Below, piece by piece: positions 1 to 9,996 of a stretch of DNA of 64,000 nucleotides. This stretch comes from Helianthus annuus (lineage: Eukaryota > Streptophyta > Magnoliopsida > Asterales > Asteraceae). The DNA lies in contig NC_035436.2 in the NCBI RefSeq assembly GCF_002127325.2, positions 28,035,354 to 28,099,353 on the forward strand, given 5' to 3'. The position numbers and the translations under genes are program-made. The notes under the pieces are model-generated. The model ran no database searches, was not told the origin of the DNA, and worked only from the letters and a program-made list of their open reading frames with translations. Position 1 is the first letter of the stretch. Each line of letters begins with the position of its first letter.

Positions 1-438
1 AATTTTGCCAAACATACCCGTAATGTCCAAATAACAAAAAGTGTGGCACATCGAATCAAAAACAACAACAAAACAAAATGAACTAAATAAATAAAATAAA
101 ATTACTTATAACATAAAATGGTGAGAAAACTATACTATGATGGTAGAGTAAATAAAGTCATGAACTCAATCCATCATAGCTTTTATATCATACCAAATAT
201 ATCAAACTTTACCTTTAAAGAAAACCATATAATAAAACCTATCACCTGCTTCAAAAGCAAAACAAGTACACCAGAAATTCATAAACTAAACAACAAAAGT
301 CACTCCAAAACAGTCAACTCTACAAAAAGCCTAAAACTTTATCAAGATCCTACTCAATAAAATCCCAAAACCCACTTTTAACCTACTAGATCCAACATAT
401 CAAACAACCAAACAAAACTCACAAAAAAACCAACAACT
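1..438. other. AT-rich flank, no gene seen
   Basis: This stretch lies 3' of the minus-strand gene at 439-708. It is A-rich, and the only open frame in it (118-360, plus) has a low-complexity, Lys/Asn/Ser-rich translation without any recognisable domain. I see no RNA gene or repeat structure in it. Confidence 0.5.
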
Positions 439-708
439 TCAACTGACCAGTTTCTGCTGTTTTCCGGCATCCACCACCGGATCAGAAACAGGATTACTCC
501 GGCGACGAGAACTAACAGATCCAATCCTACGAGACATGGAACCTTCAAACCGTTGAGAAGATTGATGATGCTGAATTGCAAGAGACAAAGCTTGAATATG
601 CAACAACTCTTCATCTGCTTGCAGCTTCCTCCGTGACCTATTCCCACCACCAAATCTTCTGCTACTTGTTGACCCATCAATCTTTTTGCAACTAAATCGA
701 TTACCCAT
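439..708 (-). CDS. small basic plant protein with MGN N-terminus (89 aa), unnamed family
   Basis: Single-exon ORF of 89 codons starting at ATG 708. The N-terminus MGNRFSCKK has Gly2 and Cys7 followed by basic residues, which fits N-myristoylation with possible palmitoylation and membrane anchoring. A Ser/Arg-rich segment (residues 13-28) is followed by a helix-like block around residues 32-50 (EELLHIQALSLAIQHHQ) and then GSMSRRIGSVSSRRR. The combination of an EELLHxQALSxAIQxHQ-type block with an SMSRRI motif resembles a family of short plant proteins of unknown function that I recognise only by pattern. The upstream DNA holds a GAAA tract at about 856-877, a CT-rich leader on the coding strand. 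No convincing TATA box was found. It is the only gene here that looks like host coding sequence and not transposon. Molecular role unknown. Confidence 0.6.
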   Translation of the reverse strand: MGNRFSCKKIDGSTSSRRFGGGNRSRRKLQADEELLHIQALSLAIQHHQSSQRFEGSMSRRIGSVSSRRRSNPVSDPVVDAGKQQKLVS

Positions 709-1041
709 TTCTTGTTTGTTGATAAAGATTGTTAAAGGTTGAAAATTTAAGGATTTGGGGATATGGGTCAGGTGTAAAGTTGAGTAATTTGATGTGGGTG
801 TGGAAGAGAAGGGGTGATTAGGTGAAGGTGGAATGAGAATTTAATGGGGTGTAGGAAGGAAAGAAAGAAAGAAAGAAGCTGTATTTGTGAGCTATTAATG
901 AGTGGTTTGAGAGTTTGCTATGTAAGTGTTTGTGAGCATGTGATGTGAAAAATTGTTCCGCCGTAAAGGGGAATTTTAGGTCCACTTTGTTGTACCATGT
1001 TGGTTGTTACATTTGGTTTTAGGAAATTCACGAGGGTTGGT

Positions 1042-1454
1042 TTTGACCAATATAACTTTTTTTTAACTACGAGTTTCTTGTGTTAGGATATCGTATTTTT
1101 TAAATTGGAGAGTCCCGTTGCTTTATTTTGGTCAGATATGTCATCTTAATCAGGTTTACGTTGGTTTTAGAGTTTGGCTTTGGCGTTCCCCCAAGAAACC
1201 ATACCATCGACGGTCACTTGACAGACGTTGTGCCATCACAAGAGCTGAACACTCTCTAGCGTAACACACGGTGGAATGAAAACTCGGGTGGGCTCAGAAT
1301 AGAACCTAACACCTCTGTAAGGAGGCTAAATTCTATCAATCATTGCCTAATCCATCAAAGTGATATAAATAGAGATTGACCTTGAGTCTCCATTGGAGAG
1401 CACAAATCTCCCTACCACTAGGCCACAAGTGATGGATTTGACCAATATAACTTT
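1042..1454. repeat. 18-bp target-site duplications flanking the SINE
   Basis: Identical copies at 1042-1059 and 1437-1454 bound the SINE. The duplicated sequence is AT-rich and the left copy merges into the T tract that is the SINE tail on the minus strand. Confidence 0.75.
1060..1436 (-). mobile_element. tRNA-derived SINE with 18-bp target-site duplication
   Basis: Read on the minus strand, the element starts near 1436 with a tRNA-like head. A box GTGGCCTAGTGGTAGGG is followed about 40 nt later by AAGGTCAATCTC, a B-box-like sequence. The minus-strand 3' end is an A8 tail, seen as T8 at 1060-1068 on plus. The whole is flanked by a perfect 18-bp direct repeat TTTGACCAATATAACTTT at 1042-1059 and 1437-1454. 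A-box/B-box head, A tail and long TSD together are diagnostic of a SINE moved by LINE machinery. About 377 bp is long for a plant SINE, so the body may carry extra sequence. Confidence 0.75.
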
Positions 1455-3222
1455 ACAATATGGCATTCGACTTTCGTTTAGTATTATAACTTTAAAGATA
1501 AAGAAAACTTGTTATGCTTTTCATCTCTCCTCTTCTCTTATATGATGGGGTATAGTAAATGTGAAAATACGGTGTGGAAACTGCCACATAGACGTTACAT
1601 TATATTCATACGGTTTTTATACAGGGGGTGTTGTTCTACTTTTCATATCCAAGAAGACAAAGAAGGATGACACGGTGTTTCATGCCGTGGCTGAAAGCTA
1701 TGTAGGACCCCCCCCCCCTGGTGGTGCACCCCTTAGCCTTATGGTTGTAGTCCTGCTAGCGTATGTTGTTTCTTCTCCGGCTAGCTTCTAGTTAACCTTC
1801 TGTTTACTTAATTATTGAAGTTCACTGTTGTTAAAATAAAGATAAAAGAATGGTTTTGGTAGGTAATGAAGCGAGATGGTGGGGTTTTGTTACCGCGTAT
1901 TTCGGCATCAGTTTCTTCGACACTGGTTATTTTATCACTGCTTAATTGGGTGACAAATTATTCCACACCCCGATTCTAGTGAGGATACATGAATTTTGAA
2001 CATAAACAAATATAAGTAACACTTTTGTTAATATTTTTTTGTATAACTCTTAATAGAAGTATAACTAAGATATAGGCAGACAAGTTACCTTCAATAAATT
2101 TCATGATATTGTTACTCACTTAAGTAAAAAGATAAACCAAACTAAATGCCAAGAAATAAAATTAAACAATTATTAATTATCAAAACAAAGTTGAAGAAAG
2201 AAAGCAAGAAAAAAATGTGTGAACAAATTTTATATATTAAAGGTTTTACAACCAGACTTTCTGTAATGGGCCCCAGTTAATCATAAAGTGCCTCAAATTG
2301 GGTTGAAGAAAAACAAGAAGTTAGGTTTGAAAATTGGAACGTAAAGAAAAAATAATAATTAACATTTTCAATGCATGTGGACCTACGGGGCCTTTCCCCT
2401 GTCATCAACGTGGAGAAACGATAGCCCCGATCATCATAAAACTAGACGTAAACGTGTAGATTCTCAACAAAGTCCGTTGTCACAAGATTGCGGTCCATAG
2501 GTATCAAGATAGGTACCAAAAGCACATCCTTTATAGCTAAGTGACATTTTAGGAGTGGAATAGAATTTTGAGACTAATAGGTCCAGGGTTTGATTCTTAT
2601 AAGAAGATTTTTCTCATATTTATTAGGTTTTCTCTTGAATTGATGTATATGTATTGTGAGTTATGGAGATGGATATGATCGGATGGTTCCACTGATAGCA
2701 CAATAATACTCTAATAGTTCGCCAGTGATCAAAATTTCTCGTTATAAAAAGGTATCAAAGCACATATAGACTAAAAGTAACAAAGTATTAGGGTGGAATA
2801 GATGCTCCCCTTGAGGGAGTACTCACCCCTGGCTCCACCTCAGCCATTAATACTCACCCCTTGAGGAAGTTAACTTCCTTTTTAACTTCTTATTTTATCT
2901 CAAATGTAATGGGTGCTCCTCTAGAGAGTAGCTATTTCATTTTTTTTATTTTAAATTTTTAAAACAAATCCCTATCAAATTTAATATATGTCGTACATAA
3001 TGGGATTTAAAGAAAAATCATATAATAAAAAGCATATAAGCCATGATAATAGTTAAATAAATAATATGGCTTCAACAATCTTCTTTATTAGTTTGCCGGC
3101 AACCGGGTTCGTTCGCCAAAAAATCTTAAAGGTATATTGTATTCATTTCCTTGCTTGTTATTAAATTAGTTAAGTTATAAACTGATAACGGAAAAAAGAA
3201 ATTACCATGCTTTGAGGTTAAT
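1455..3222. other. intergenic, no supported gene
   Basis: AT-rich DNA. The ORF at 1561-1791 starts with GTG, crosses a C9 run and has no domain. Short G/C tracts occur around 1710 and 2385. A local imperfect repeat of a 'cctTGAGGgagT...actcaccCC' phrase occurs near 2810-2870. Nothing here is supported as coding or RNA. Confidence 0.4.
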
Positions 3223-3230
3223 CTAGTCAT

Positions 3231-3801
3231 CAATGTTTTAAAAACTGATTTAAATCATACCGGGTTAGGTTTTAAAATGGTTCAACGGGTTAAACCGGGT
3301 TATGTCGGACGGTTCAACCGGGTTAATAGTTAAACCATATAATTCCATAAAATACAAATTCTTCTTAAAAATAATCTAATCTCATTCAGGATTTATGTAA
3401 CTGCTCATGTTTTTATCTAAAAGACATCTATTTTCTTGTAAAATATAAAGCATTTTAAGATCATTTTTATTACTTATAAACAATATTTGAATATTACACT
3501 CAACGAGATGAGTAACAGTTTTAACGGTGATGGAATATTGGAATGCAAGAGACTATGTTAATTACTCGAAATATGGAATGTCAATATTCCCTTATTCGTC
3601 TTTTATTAAAATGAAAAAAATAAATAAATTTTAAGATAATGCAAACCAATTTAGCGGTTTGAACCGGTAGAACATGATTTATTACCGGTACATAAGAAAT
3701 ACTGTATCTGGGTTTCACCGGCCTTTATCGTATTGGACCCGTGTCCGATACCCTGTTTAACCGGTATAACCGGTCGGTTCATACCGGTATCAAAAACATT
3801 G
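3231..3801. mobile_element. non-autonomous hAT-type MITE
   Basis: Inverted ends: left CAATGTTTTAAAAACTG and the complement of the right end CAATGTTTTTGATACCGG. Flanking 8-bp direct repeats are CTAGTCAT (3223-3230) and CTAGTCAC (3802-3809), 7 of 8 identical. An 8-bp TSD with short TIRs fits the hAT superfamily. The subterminal regions are dense in GGTT/AACCGG words (3250-3330 and 3650-3795), as expected of transposase-binding repeats. It has no ORF. Confidence 0.65.
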
Positions 3802-4113
3802 CTAGTCACTTAAGGTTGCCAACGGTCAAAAAAGGGTTGAAAGGCACGAGGTGAGTAGTCCCCGACCTTTTAAGTTTACCGATCAATATTTGGGGATGGT
3901 GACGATGTCACCGTGCGATGAGCGGTCACGGCAAGCCATCCCCGAACTATGCTCCGCACACCCTTAAAATGGTCTTTCTCTCGAAATGGTAAGGGTTCAA
4001 GTTCTATTTAGACAAATGATGTAATCTAGTTTCTCTTAAAATGGTAAGGGTTAAGTTCTATTTAGACAAATGATGTAATCTAATAGTTCTAGAACGACCA
4101 CCACTACCGTCTT

Positions 4114-4115
<2 letters not shown>

Positions 4116-4148
<33 letters not shown>
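4116..4148. repeat. (CT)n microsatellite
   Basis: Pure CT dinucleotide run of about 30 bp followed by a degenerate CT-rich tail to about 4162. The open frames across it on minus (Glu/Arg repeats) are artefacts of the repeat. Confidence 0.85.
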
Positions 4149-4162
4149 GCTCTTTCTCTCTC

Positions 4163-4783
4163 AGATGTTTGTCGATCAAAGAAAGAAATAAAAGGGTGTG
4201 TAACGTGTGGCTGGTGGCAGATGAGCCCACCACCGCCCATCTATATCTATATCTATATAATATAATAAATGAGATGCATTTAAGACACATGGCGTGTTAC
4301 GGTGGGGTCTCAAGCTTATTTTGGGAAGGAATGAATTCTAGGCCATGTGGAGGCGGGATCCAAATTGTATTCGGGTCGGATTTATAATTTGGTTCACCCA
4401 AATTCACTTAATCGGATATATTATAAATTAAAACACATCAATTATTGATATCATAATCTCATTCCATATCTACACAACTTCTTTTCTTTCTCTCTAACCT
4501 AACTTCTTTTTCTACTTCTTGAACACGATTAACAATATTTGAAGATTGAAGGCAGTTGTTGATTATCCATTAATTTCTTAGTGTATGTCATTGTTTTGAT
4601 CATGTAGATTATTAGTTCTTTTAAAAACATTGATTCGAATCATGTTAACAATATTCTTCTTTTACTATCTTTCAGATCCGATCGAAAAAATTAAGGTATA
4701 TGATATATTTGTGTTGTTTATGTATTATTTTTTTGTTAATCGAAGTTGTTGATGTTTGATTGTGTGTATATATATATATATAT
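4163..4783. other. gap before the nested retrotransposons; possible severed 5' leader
   Basis: No ORF is supported. The stretch 4480-4695 is CT-rich and ends in a plausible donor (ATTAAG|GTATAT), looking like an untranslated first exon. A similar exon-like piece ending in CATAG|GTATGT follows the insertion at about 19740-19790. This is weak support that the 14.9-kb insertion split a MULE-related transcription unit continuing at 20.1 kb. The stretch ends in the (TA)n tract that hosted the insertion. Confidence 0.25.
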
Positions 4784-7255
4784 TGTCACAACCCAACCGA
4801 TGGCGGAAACATCGGGATGAGACGTACAAACTGTTCAAAGACATCATAACACTAAATGTGACAATAATTAAAATTCCATTTATTAATAATTCAAAGTTTC
4901 ATACAAAGTCTCAAAAAGAAATAACATAACATTAAACAAGTTTATTTCGTAGGTGGGTTTCTAAGCCATCCTATTTATTTCTTCACTTCTTGTATCATCA
5001 CCCTGCAGTATGCATTTAAAATAAAGTCAACAAATAATGCTGACGAGTATACAAGTTTGTACATAGCATAATAGAGTTAAAATAGTTTAACAGGATCTAG
5101 TCCACGTGAATACTTGAATTCATATTAACAGTTATACTCGTAACGATGAAACTATGTGTTCAAACCATAGTTTAACGCAATTAACATAGCCTAACCCTCG
5201 AAAGGGTGGTAACATAGAGTTAAAAATCCTAACAATACCCATAATATTACGGGAGGGGCGTTACAACCTACAGCGCTGCCATTGTTAGGGGAGGCTTGCA
5301 AAGTTAATGAACACACAGCCATAAATGTTTAACATTAGCATAACATGATTAACATGAGTCAAATAGATTCACAAGAATGTGGATAGATAGTGCAAAAATG
5401 TTTAACATAGTGTTTTTGATATAGGAAATGCATACTACACCCAAAAGTGTAAAATGAAAAATGGGTCAAGTATACTCACCTTAGAGTGCGTTGCGTTTAT
5501 TGGTATAAGATAGAATAATAGACTGATAGAATCCCAAGAGATGTGCACAAGAAGATTACCCTATTAAGTTGGAAGGATTTATCAATTATTGGGAATTTTG
5601 GGAATTATTAATTAACTAGGCAATCAATAAAATAGAATTAATATCTCTAATTTATATAAATTATATGCCTTATATATTTAATAATTTATGACAAATAAAT
5701 AGATAAAATAAAGATTAACCAAGATATCACAAATAGATTTCCAAAATATTGGATTAAACAAATAAGAATTTAAATATGTATAAAATTATCTAAAATAAAT
5801 AAGTTAACATTAATTAACAATTCTATAATTAGTAACTTATTTATAAAATTCTAGTTATATCAAATAAGACAATAAATCTGAAAATTTAAATAATAAATTC
5901 TGGAATAATAATTATAAATTCTGAAATATTAAATCTGTTTTAATAAATAAATAATAATTATAAATCTGATTAGTTTAATAAATAAATCTGATTTATTAAA
6001 TTTCTGATTTAATTAATAATTCAGAAAATAATATATATGTTTATAAAAATTCTGATAAAAATAAATAAATCAAATGGAAATTCTGATTTTAAAAACACAA
6101 TTTCCTGATGTTAAATAAATAAATCTGATTTATGTAATAATAATAATAATAATAATATAATAGTATTAATAATAATAATAATAATAATATTAATAATAAT
6201 ATAACAGAATCATAATCGGAAAAAGGAAATACGGTCGGAAAACGTTACCGGACGGACAACGGTGGCCGGTGGTCGCAGCGGCGGTGGCCGGTGATGGCAG
6301 CGGCGGTGGCCGGTGGTTCCCGGCGACGAAGGTGGTGTTCGGTGTGTCGTTTATTGTTTCGGGTTCGTAACGGGTGTAAAGGAAAGGAACGAGAATGAGG
6401 GGTTTGGCTCGGGTTTTTATAAGGGTTGTCTGGTCGTCAGTTACGGATAATGAACGGGTTCCGGTAAACAAAAAGGCCGAGGAAGACGATCAGAACAGGC
6501 TGGGCGGTTTCTTTTGTTTGAATTTAAATTCGCAATTAATGTAAGTTTAAATAGAAAGCAGATCCAAATCATTCACATGTTCTGGTGTAGACCAGTTGGT
6601 TTGTGCGCTGTTTTAGTTGTTGTTGGTCGCGGGTTCGAAACCCTGGTCACGCCTTTTCTTGGGATTTAATCCCTTTTTTGATACAGTTAGTTTTAACTAA
6701 CTGGGTTAGCCACTAACTGAGTTTTCCAACTCAGTTAGTGCTGCCCTTTAATAAAACTAACCAGGTTAGGTTATTTAACCGGGTTTTCACTAACTGGGTC
6801 AGTTTCGTTAACGGAAATGCCTAAAATCAATAAAAATTCAGAAAATGATTATTTATTTAATTTAAATTGTTATTTTATTTATCTAAAATATTAATAAAAT
6901 AATATAATAATCATTTTTAACCCAAATTTCAATATTTTTACCGAATTAGCGTATAAATTCCCAATTCTTGCACGGTTTAGGGTAATCTCTTGGCAACGAT
7001 GAATTTAAGAGTCGAAATTAAGATGTGATTCCACTGTTTTTACGTGTTTAACATAGTTTCAACGTGTTTCAATTGTTTCAACAATACACAGCATTCAAAC
7101 ACAAATATGGATAAAATCATGCATTTTCATTATGATTTCAAGTCTCGAGTACAATTTGGAATTTGAAACAAATACCACGAAGGTACAACTTACAAAAATA
7201 GAAAGTACAAGTAGACTTGCCAAAAATGGAAAGATTGAAAATACGAGATGTCACA
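4784..7255 (-). repeat. outer element 3' LTR (left copy, 2472 bp)
   Basis: Uninterrupted LTR copy. It contains an AT-rich zone with a (TAA)n tract (about 6140-6205), then a CG-rich GGTGGCCGG repeat block (6245-6330), a tRNA-like segment (6584-6653), and blocks of AACTGGGTTAG words at 6690-6800. The ORF at 6190-6471 (minus) lies across this block and its translation has no domain, so I do not call it a gene. Confidence 0.85.
6584..6653 (+). other. tRNA-like pol III promoter segment inside the LTR
   Basis: TAGACCAGTTGG (6588-6599) matches a tRNA A box, and GGTTCGAAACC (6632-6642) matches a B box with a T-loop-like GGG/CCC stem. The spacing of about 32 nt is right for a tRNA head, and a T4 run follows at 6654-6657. 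It is antisense to the LTR. The acceptor and anticodon arms do not fold cleanly, so it is tRNA-derived and not a tRNA gene. The same segment recurs at 19017-19086. Confidence 0.45.
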
Positions 7256-8482
7256 GTCTCCCCTACTTTAGGAGATTTCGTCCTCGAAATCTAAGAGGAA
7301 AACTTTTGAAAAGATGACATCTAATGATTCAAAAAGAGGGAAATAAATGAGACTTTGATCATAATGTTTTTGTTTAGGAAAATTGATTTCATGTATGCAT
7401 CACATAGCACATTGTTTTTCACATGAATTGCCAAATAGTTTCACATAGAATAGCATAGTATTGCACATAGAATAACATAGTGTTACACATAGAATATCAT
7501 GTATAATGAAAGCAAGATAAATTTAGTTTGTTCACGAAGGAGTAATTATTAATTGTTTTAGATTGCGATAATAACGTGCTTCGTGTTCCCAAACTTGAAA
7601 TGAAGATAACGCTCAAAATGTAAATCACATGATAATTGAGATAACATAAAAAGAGATTCATCATAAAAACATGGAGTGTCACGGAACGTAACATAGACTA
7701 TTCCAAAGTGAATCGAAATCCTTTTCGAATTAAGGAGACGTGCTTTGACCTAATAGACAAACACTCTCATCGAGGAGCGACTAACGATGTTTGTCCTTCC
7801 AGTTACTACACGTCCTTAATCGATTGGGAAAATCGAAACTTTGGCGAGATCGAAAATCAAGGAATGGGACTAGTTAACAAGATACGAGTTTCACCTCTAA
7901 CTTGATAACATCGTACCCTAATGTGGTTGGTACTTATCCTAAGATAAGGGTCCACTAGAATATGAAATGGAAAACTCCCAACAAGGTTTGGATATCACTC
8001 CTAACTTGAGGGTAGATTTCGTGCAAAAATCAAAGTATAGCTGAGTGAAAATCATCACCAAGTGTGGGAATCACCCCTATCTTGATGAATCATTTCGATT
8101 GTGTTGTAAGAGTGTCTTCAAAGCTTCCATGTGTGTATTGTGTTAGCCTTAGGAAAGGCTTGTATATTAGAAGTCCAAAAGAATAGAGGGAAGCAAGGAA
8201 GAGAGAAGGGAATATTGTCTTAAACAACAAATAAATGAGAAAGCTCCTAAACTATAGACTAGGTAAAAACATTCCTACTTTTCCTAATTCCCTATAGTTA
8301 TGGCTCTGATACCAATCTGGTATCAGAGTACTCCTACTATAGACTAGGCAAAGCAAGGCATTCCTAATTCCCTATAGTTATGGCTCTGATACCAATCTGG
8401 TATCAGAGTACTCCTACTATAGACTAGGGAAAAGTATAGCAATTCTACCTAATTCCCTATAGTTATGGCTCTGATACCAATC
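7256..8482 (-). other. outer element internal remnant (PPT to PBS, 1.23 kb, non-coding)
   Basis: It begins next to the left LTR with the complement of a polypurine tract (7256-7275; purine-rich AAAGTAGGGGAGAC on minus) and a 'gacgaaat' phrase typical of Ty3/gypsy 3' ends. It ends at the PBS. No open frame has gag, protease, RT or integrase motifs; 7497-7694 and 7708-7905 are random. The size implies deletion of the whole gag-pol, leaving a small non-autonomous element. Confidence 0.75.
8283..8482 (-). repeat. triplicated primer-binding-site unit with palindromes
   Basis: Three copies of the complement of the tRNA-Met PBS (CTCTGATACCA) occur at 8304-8314, 8384-8394 and 8469-8479, each within CCTATAGTTATGG context. 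In the first two copies the PBS is followed after a few bases by its own complement GGTATCAGAG, making a perfect stem. Only the copy abutting the LTR is in the normal position. Confidence 0.85.
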
Positions 8483-9832
8483 TGTCACAACCCAACCGAT
8501 GGCGGAAACATCGGGATGAGACGTACAAACTGTTCAAAGACATCATAACACTAAATGTGACAATAATTAAAATTCCATTTATTAATAATTCAAAGTTTCA
8601 TACAAAGTCTCAAAAAGAAATAACATAACATTAAACAAGTTTATTTCGTAGGTGGGTTTCTAAGCCATCCTATTTATTTCTTCACTTCTTGTATCATCAC
8701 CCTGCAGTATGCATTTAAAATAAAGTCAACAAATAATGCTGGCGAGTATACAAGTTTGTACATAGCATAATAGAGTTAAAATAGTTTAACAGGATCTAGT
8801 CCACGTGAATACTTGAATTCATATTAACAGTTATACTCGTAACGATGAAACTATGTGTTCAAACCATAGTTTAACGCAATTAACATAGCCTAACCCTCGA
8901 AAGGGTGGTAACATAGAGTTAAAAATCCTAACAATACCCATAATATTACGGGAGGGGCGTTACAACCTACAGCGCTGCCATTGTTAGGGGAGGCTTGCAA
9001 AGTTAATGAACACACAGCCATAAATGTTTAACATTAGCATAACATGATTAACATGAGTCAAATAGATTCACAAGAATGTGGATAGATAGTGCAAAAATGT
9101 TTAACATAGTGTTTTTGATATAGGAAATGCATACTACACCCAAAAGTGTAAAATGAAAAATGGGTCAAGTATACTCACCTTAGAGTGCGTTGCGTTTATT
9201 GGTATAAGATAGAATAATAGACTGATAGAATCCCAAGAGATGTGCACAAGAAGATTACCCTATTAAGTTGGAAGGATTTATCAATTATTGGGAATTTTGG
9301 GAATTATTAATTAACTAGGCAATCAATAAAATAGAATTAATATCTCTAATTTATATAAATTATATGCCTTATATATTTAATAATTTATGACAAATAAATA
9401 GATAAAATAAAGATTAACCAAGATATCACAAATAGATTTCCAAAATATTGGATTAAACAAATAAGAATTTAAATATGTATAAAATTATCTAAAATAAATA
9501 AGTTAACATTAATTAACAATTCTATAATTAGTAACTTATTTATAAAATTCTAGTTATATCAAATAAGACAATAAATCTGAAAATTTAAATAATAAATTCT
9601 GGAATAATAATTATAAATTCTGAAATATTAAATCTGTTTTAATAAATAAATAATAATTATAAATCTGATTAGTTTAATAAATAAATCTGATTTATTAAAT
9701 TTCTGATTTAATTAATAATTCAGAAAATAATATATATGTTTATAAAAATTCTGATAAAAATAAATAAATCAAATGGAAATTCTGATTTTAAAAACACAAT
9801 TTCCTGATGTTAAATAAATAAATCTGATTTAT

Positions 9833-9880
<48 letters not shown>

Positions 9881-9890
9881 TAATAGTATC

Positions 9891-9936
<46 letters not shown>

Positions 9937-9996
9937 TTAATAATAATATAACAGAATCATAATCGGAAAAAGGAAATACGGTCGGAAAACGTTACC
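8483..9996 (-). repeat. outer element 5' LTR, first part (interrupted copy)
   Basis: Matches 4784-6249 with few substitutions (for example GCTGACG against GCTGGCG near 5040/8740). Its (TAA)n tract (about 9833-9945) is 48 bp longer. It stops at TTACC, the target of the inserted LARD element, and resumes at 18683. Confidence 0.85.
9833..9946. repeat. (TAA)n microsatellite, expanded copy
   Basis: TAA repeats with small interruptions, about 110 bp. The allelic tract in the other LTR (about 6137-6205) is shorter; the LTR segment lengths differ by exactly 48 bp, which is 16 repeats. Confidence 0.85.

Noticed and set aside
378..680. 100-codon minus-strand ORF overlapping the small host gene
   Set aside because: It lies in another frame of 439-708 and its translation shows no conserved pattern, while the 89-aa frame does.
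4051..4290. Glu/Arg-repeat ORFs on minus
   Set aside because: Translation of the CT microsatellite.
6190..6471. 93-codon minus ORF in the outer LTR (and its copy at 18665-18904)
   Set aside because: Pro/Ala/Thr-rich translation of the GGTGGCCGG repeat; repeated only because the LTR is duplicated.
6584..6653. Functional tRNA gene
   Set aside because: A and B boxes are present, but the acceptor and anticodon stems do not form; kept only as a tRNA-like segment.
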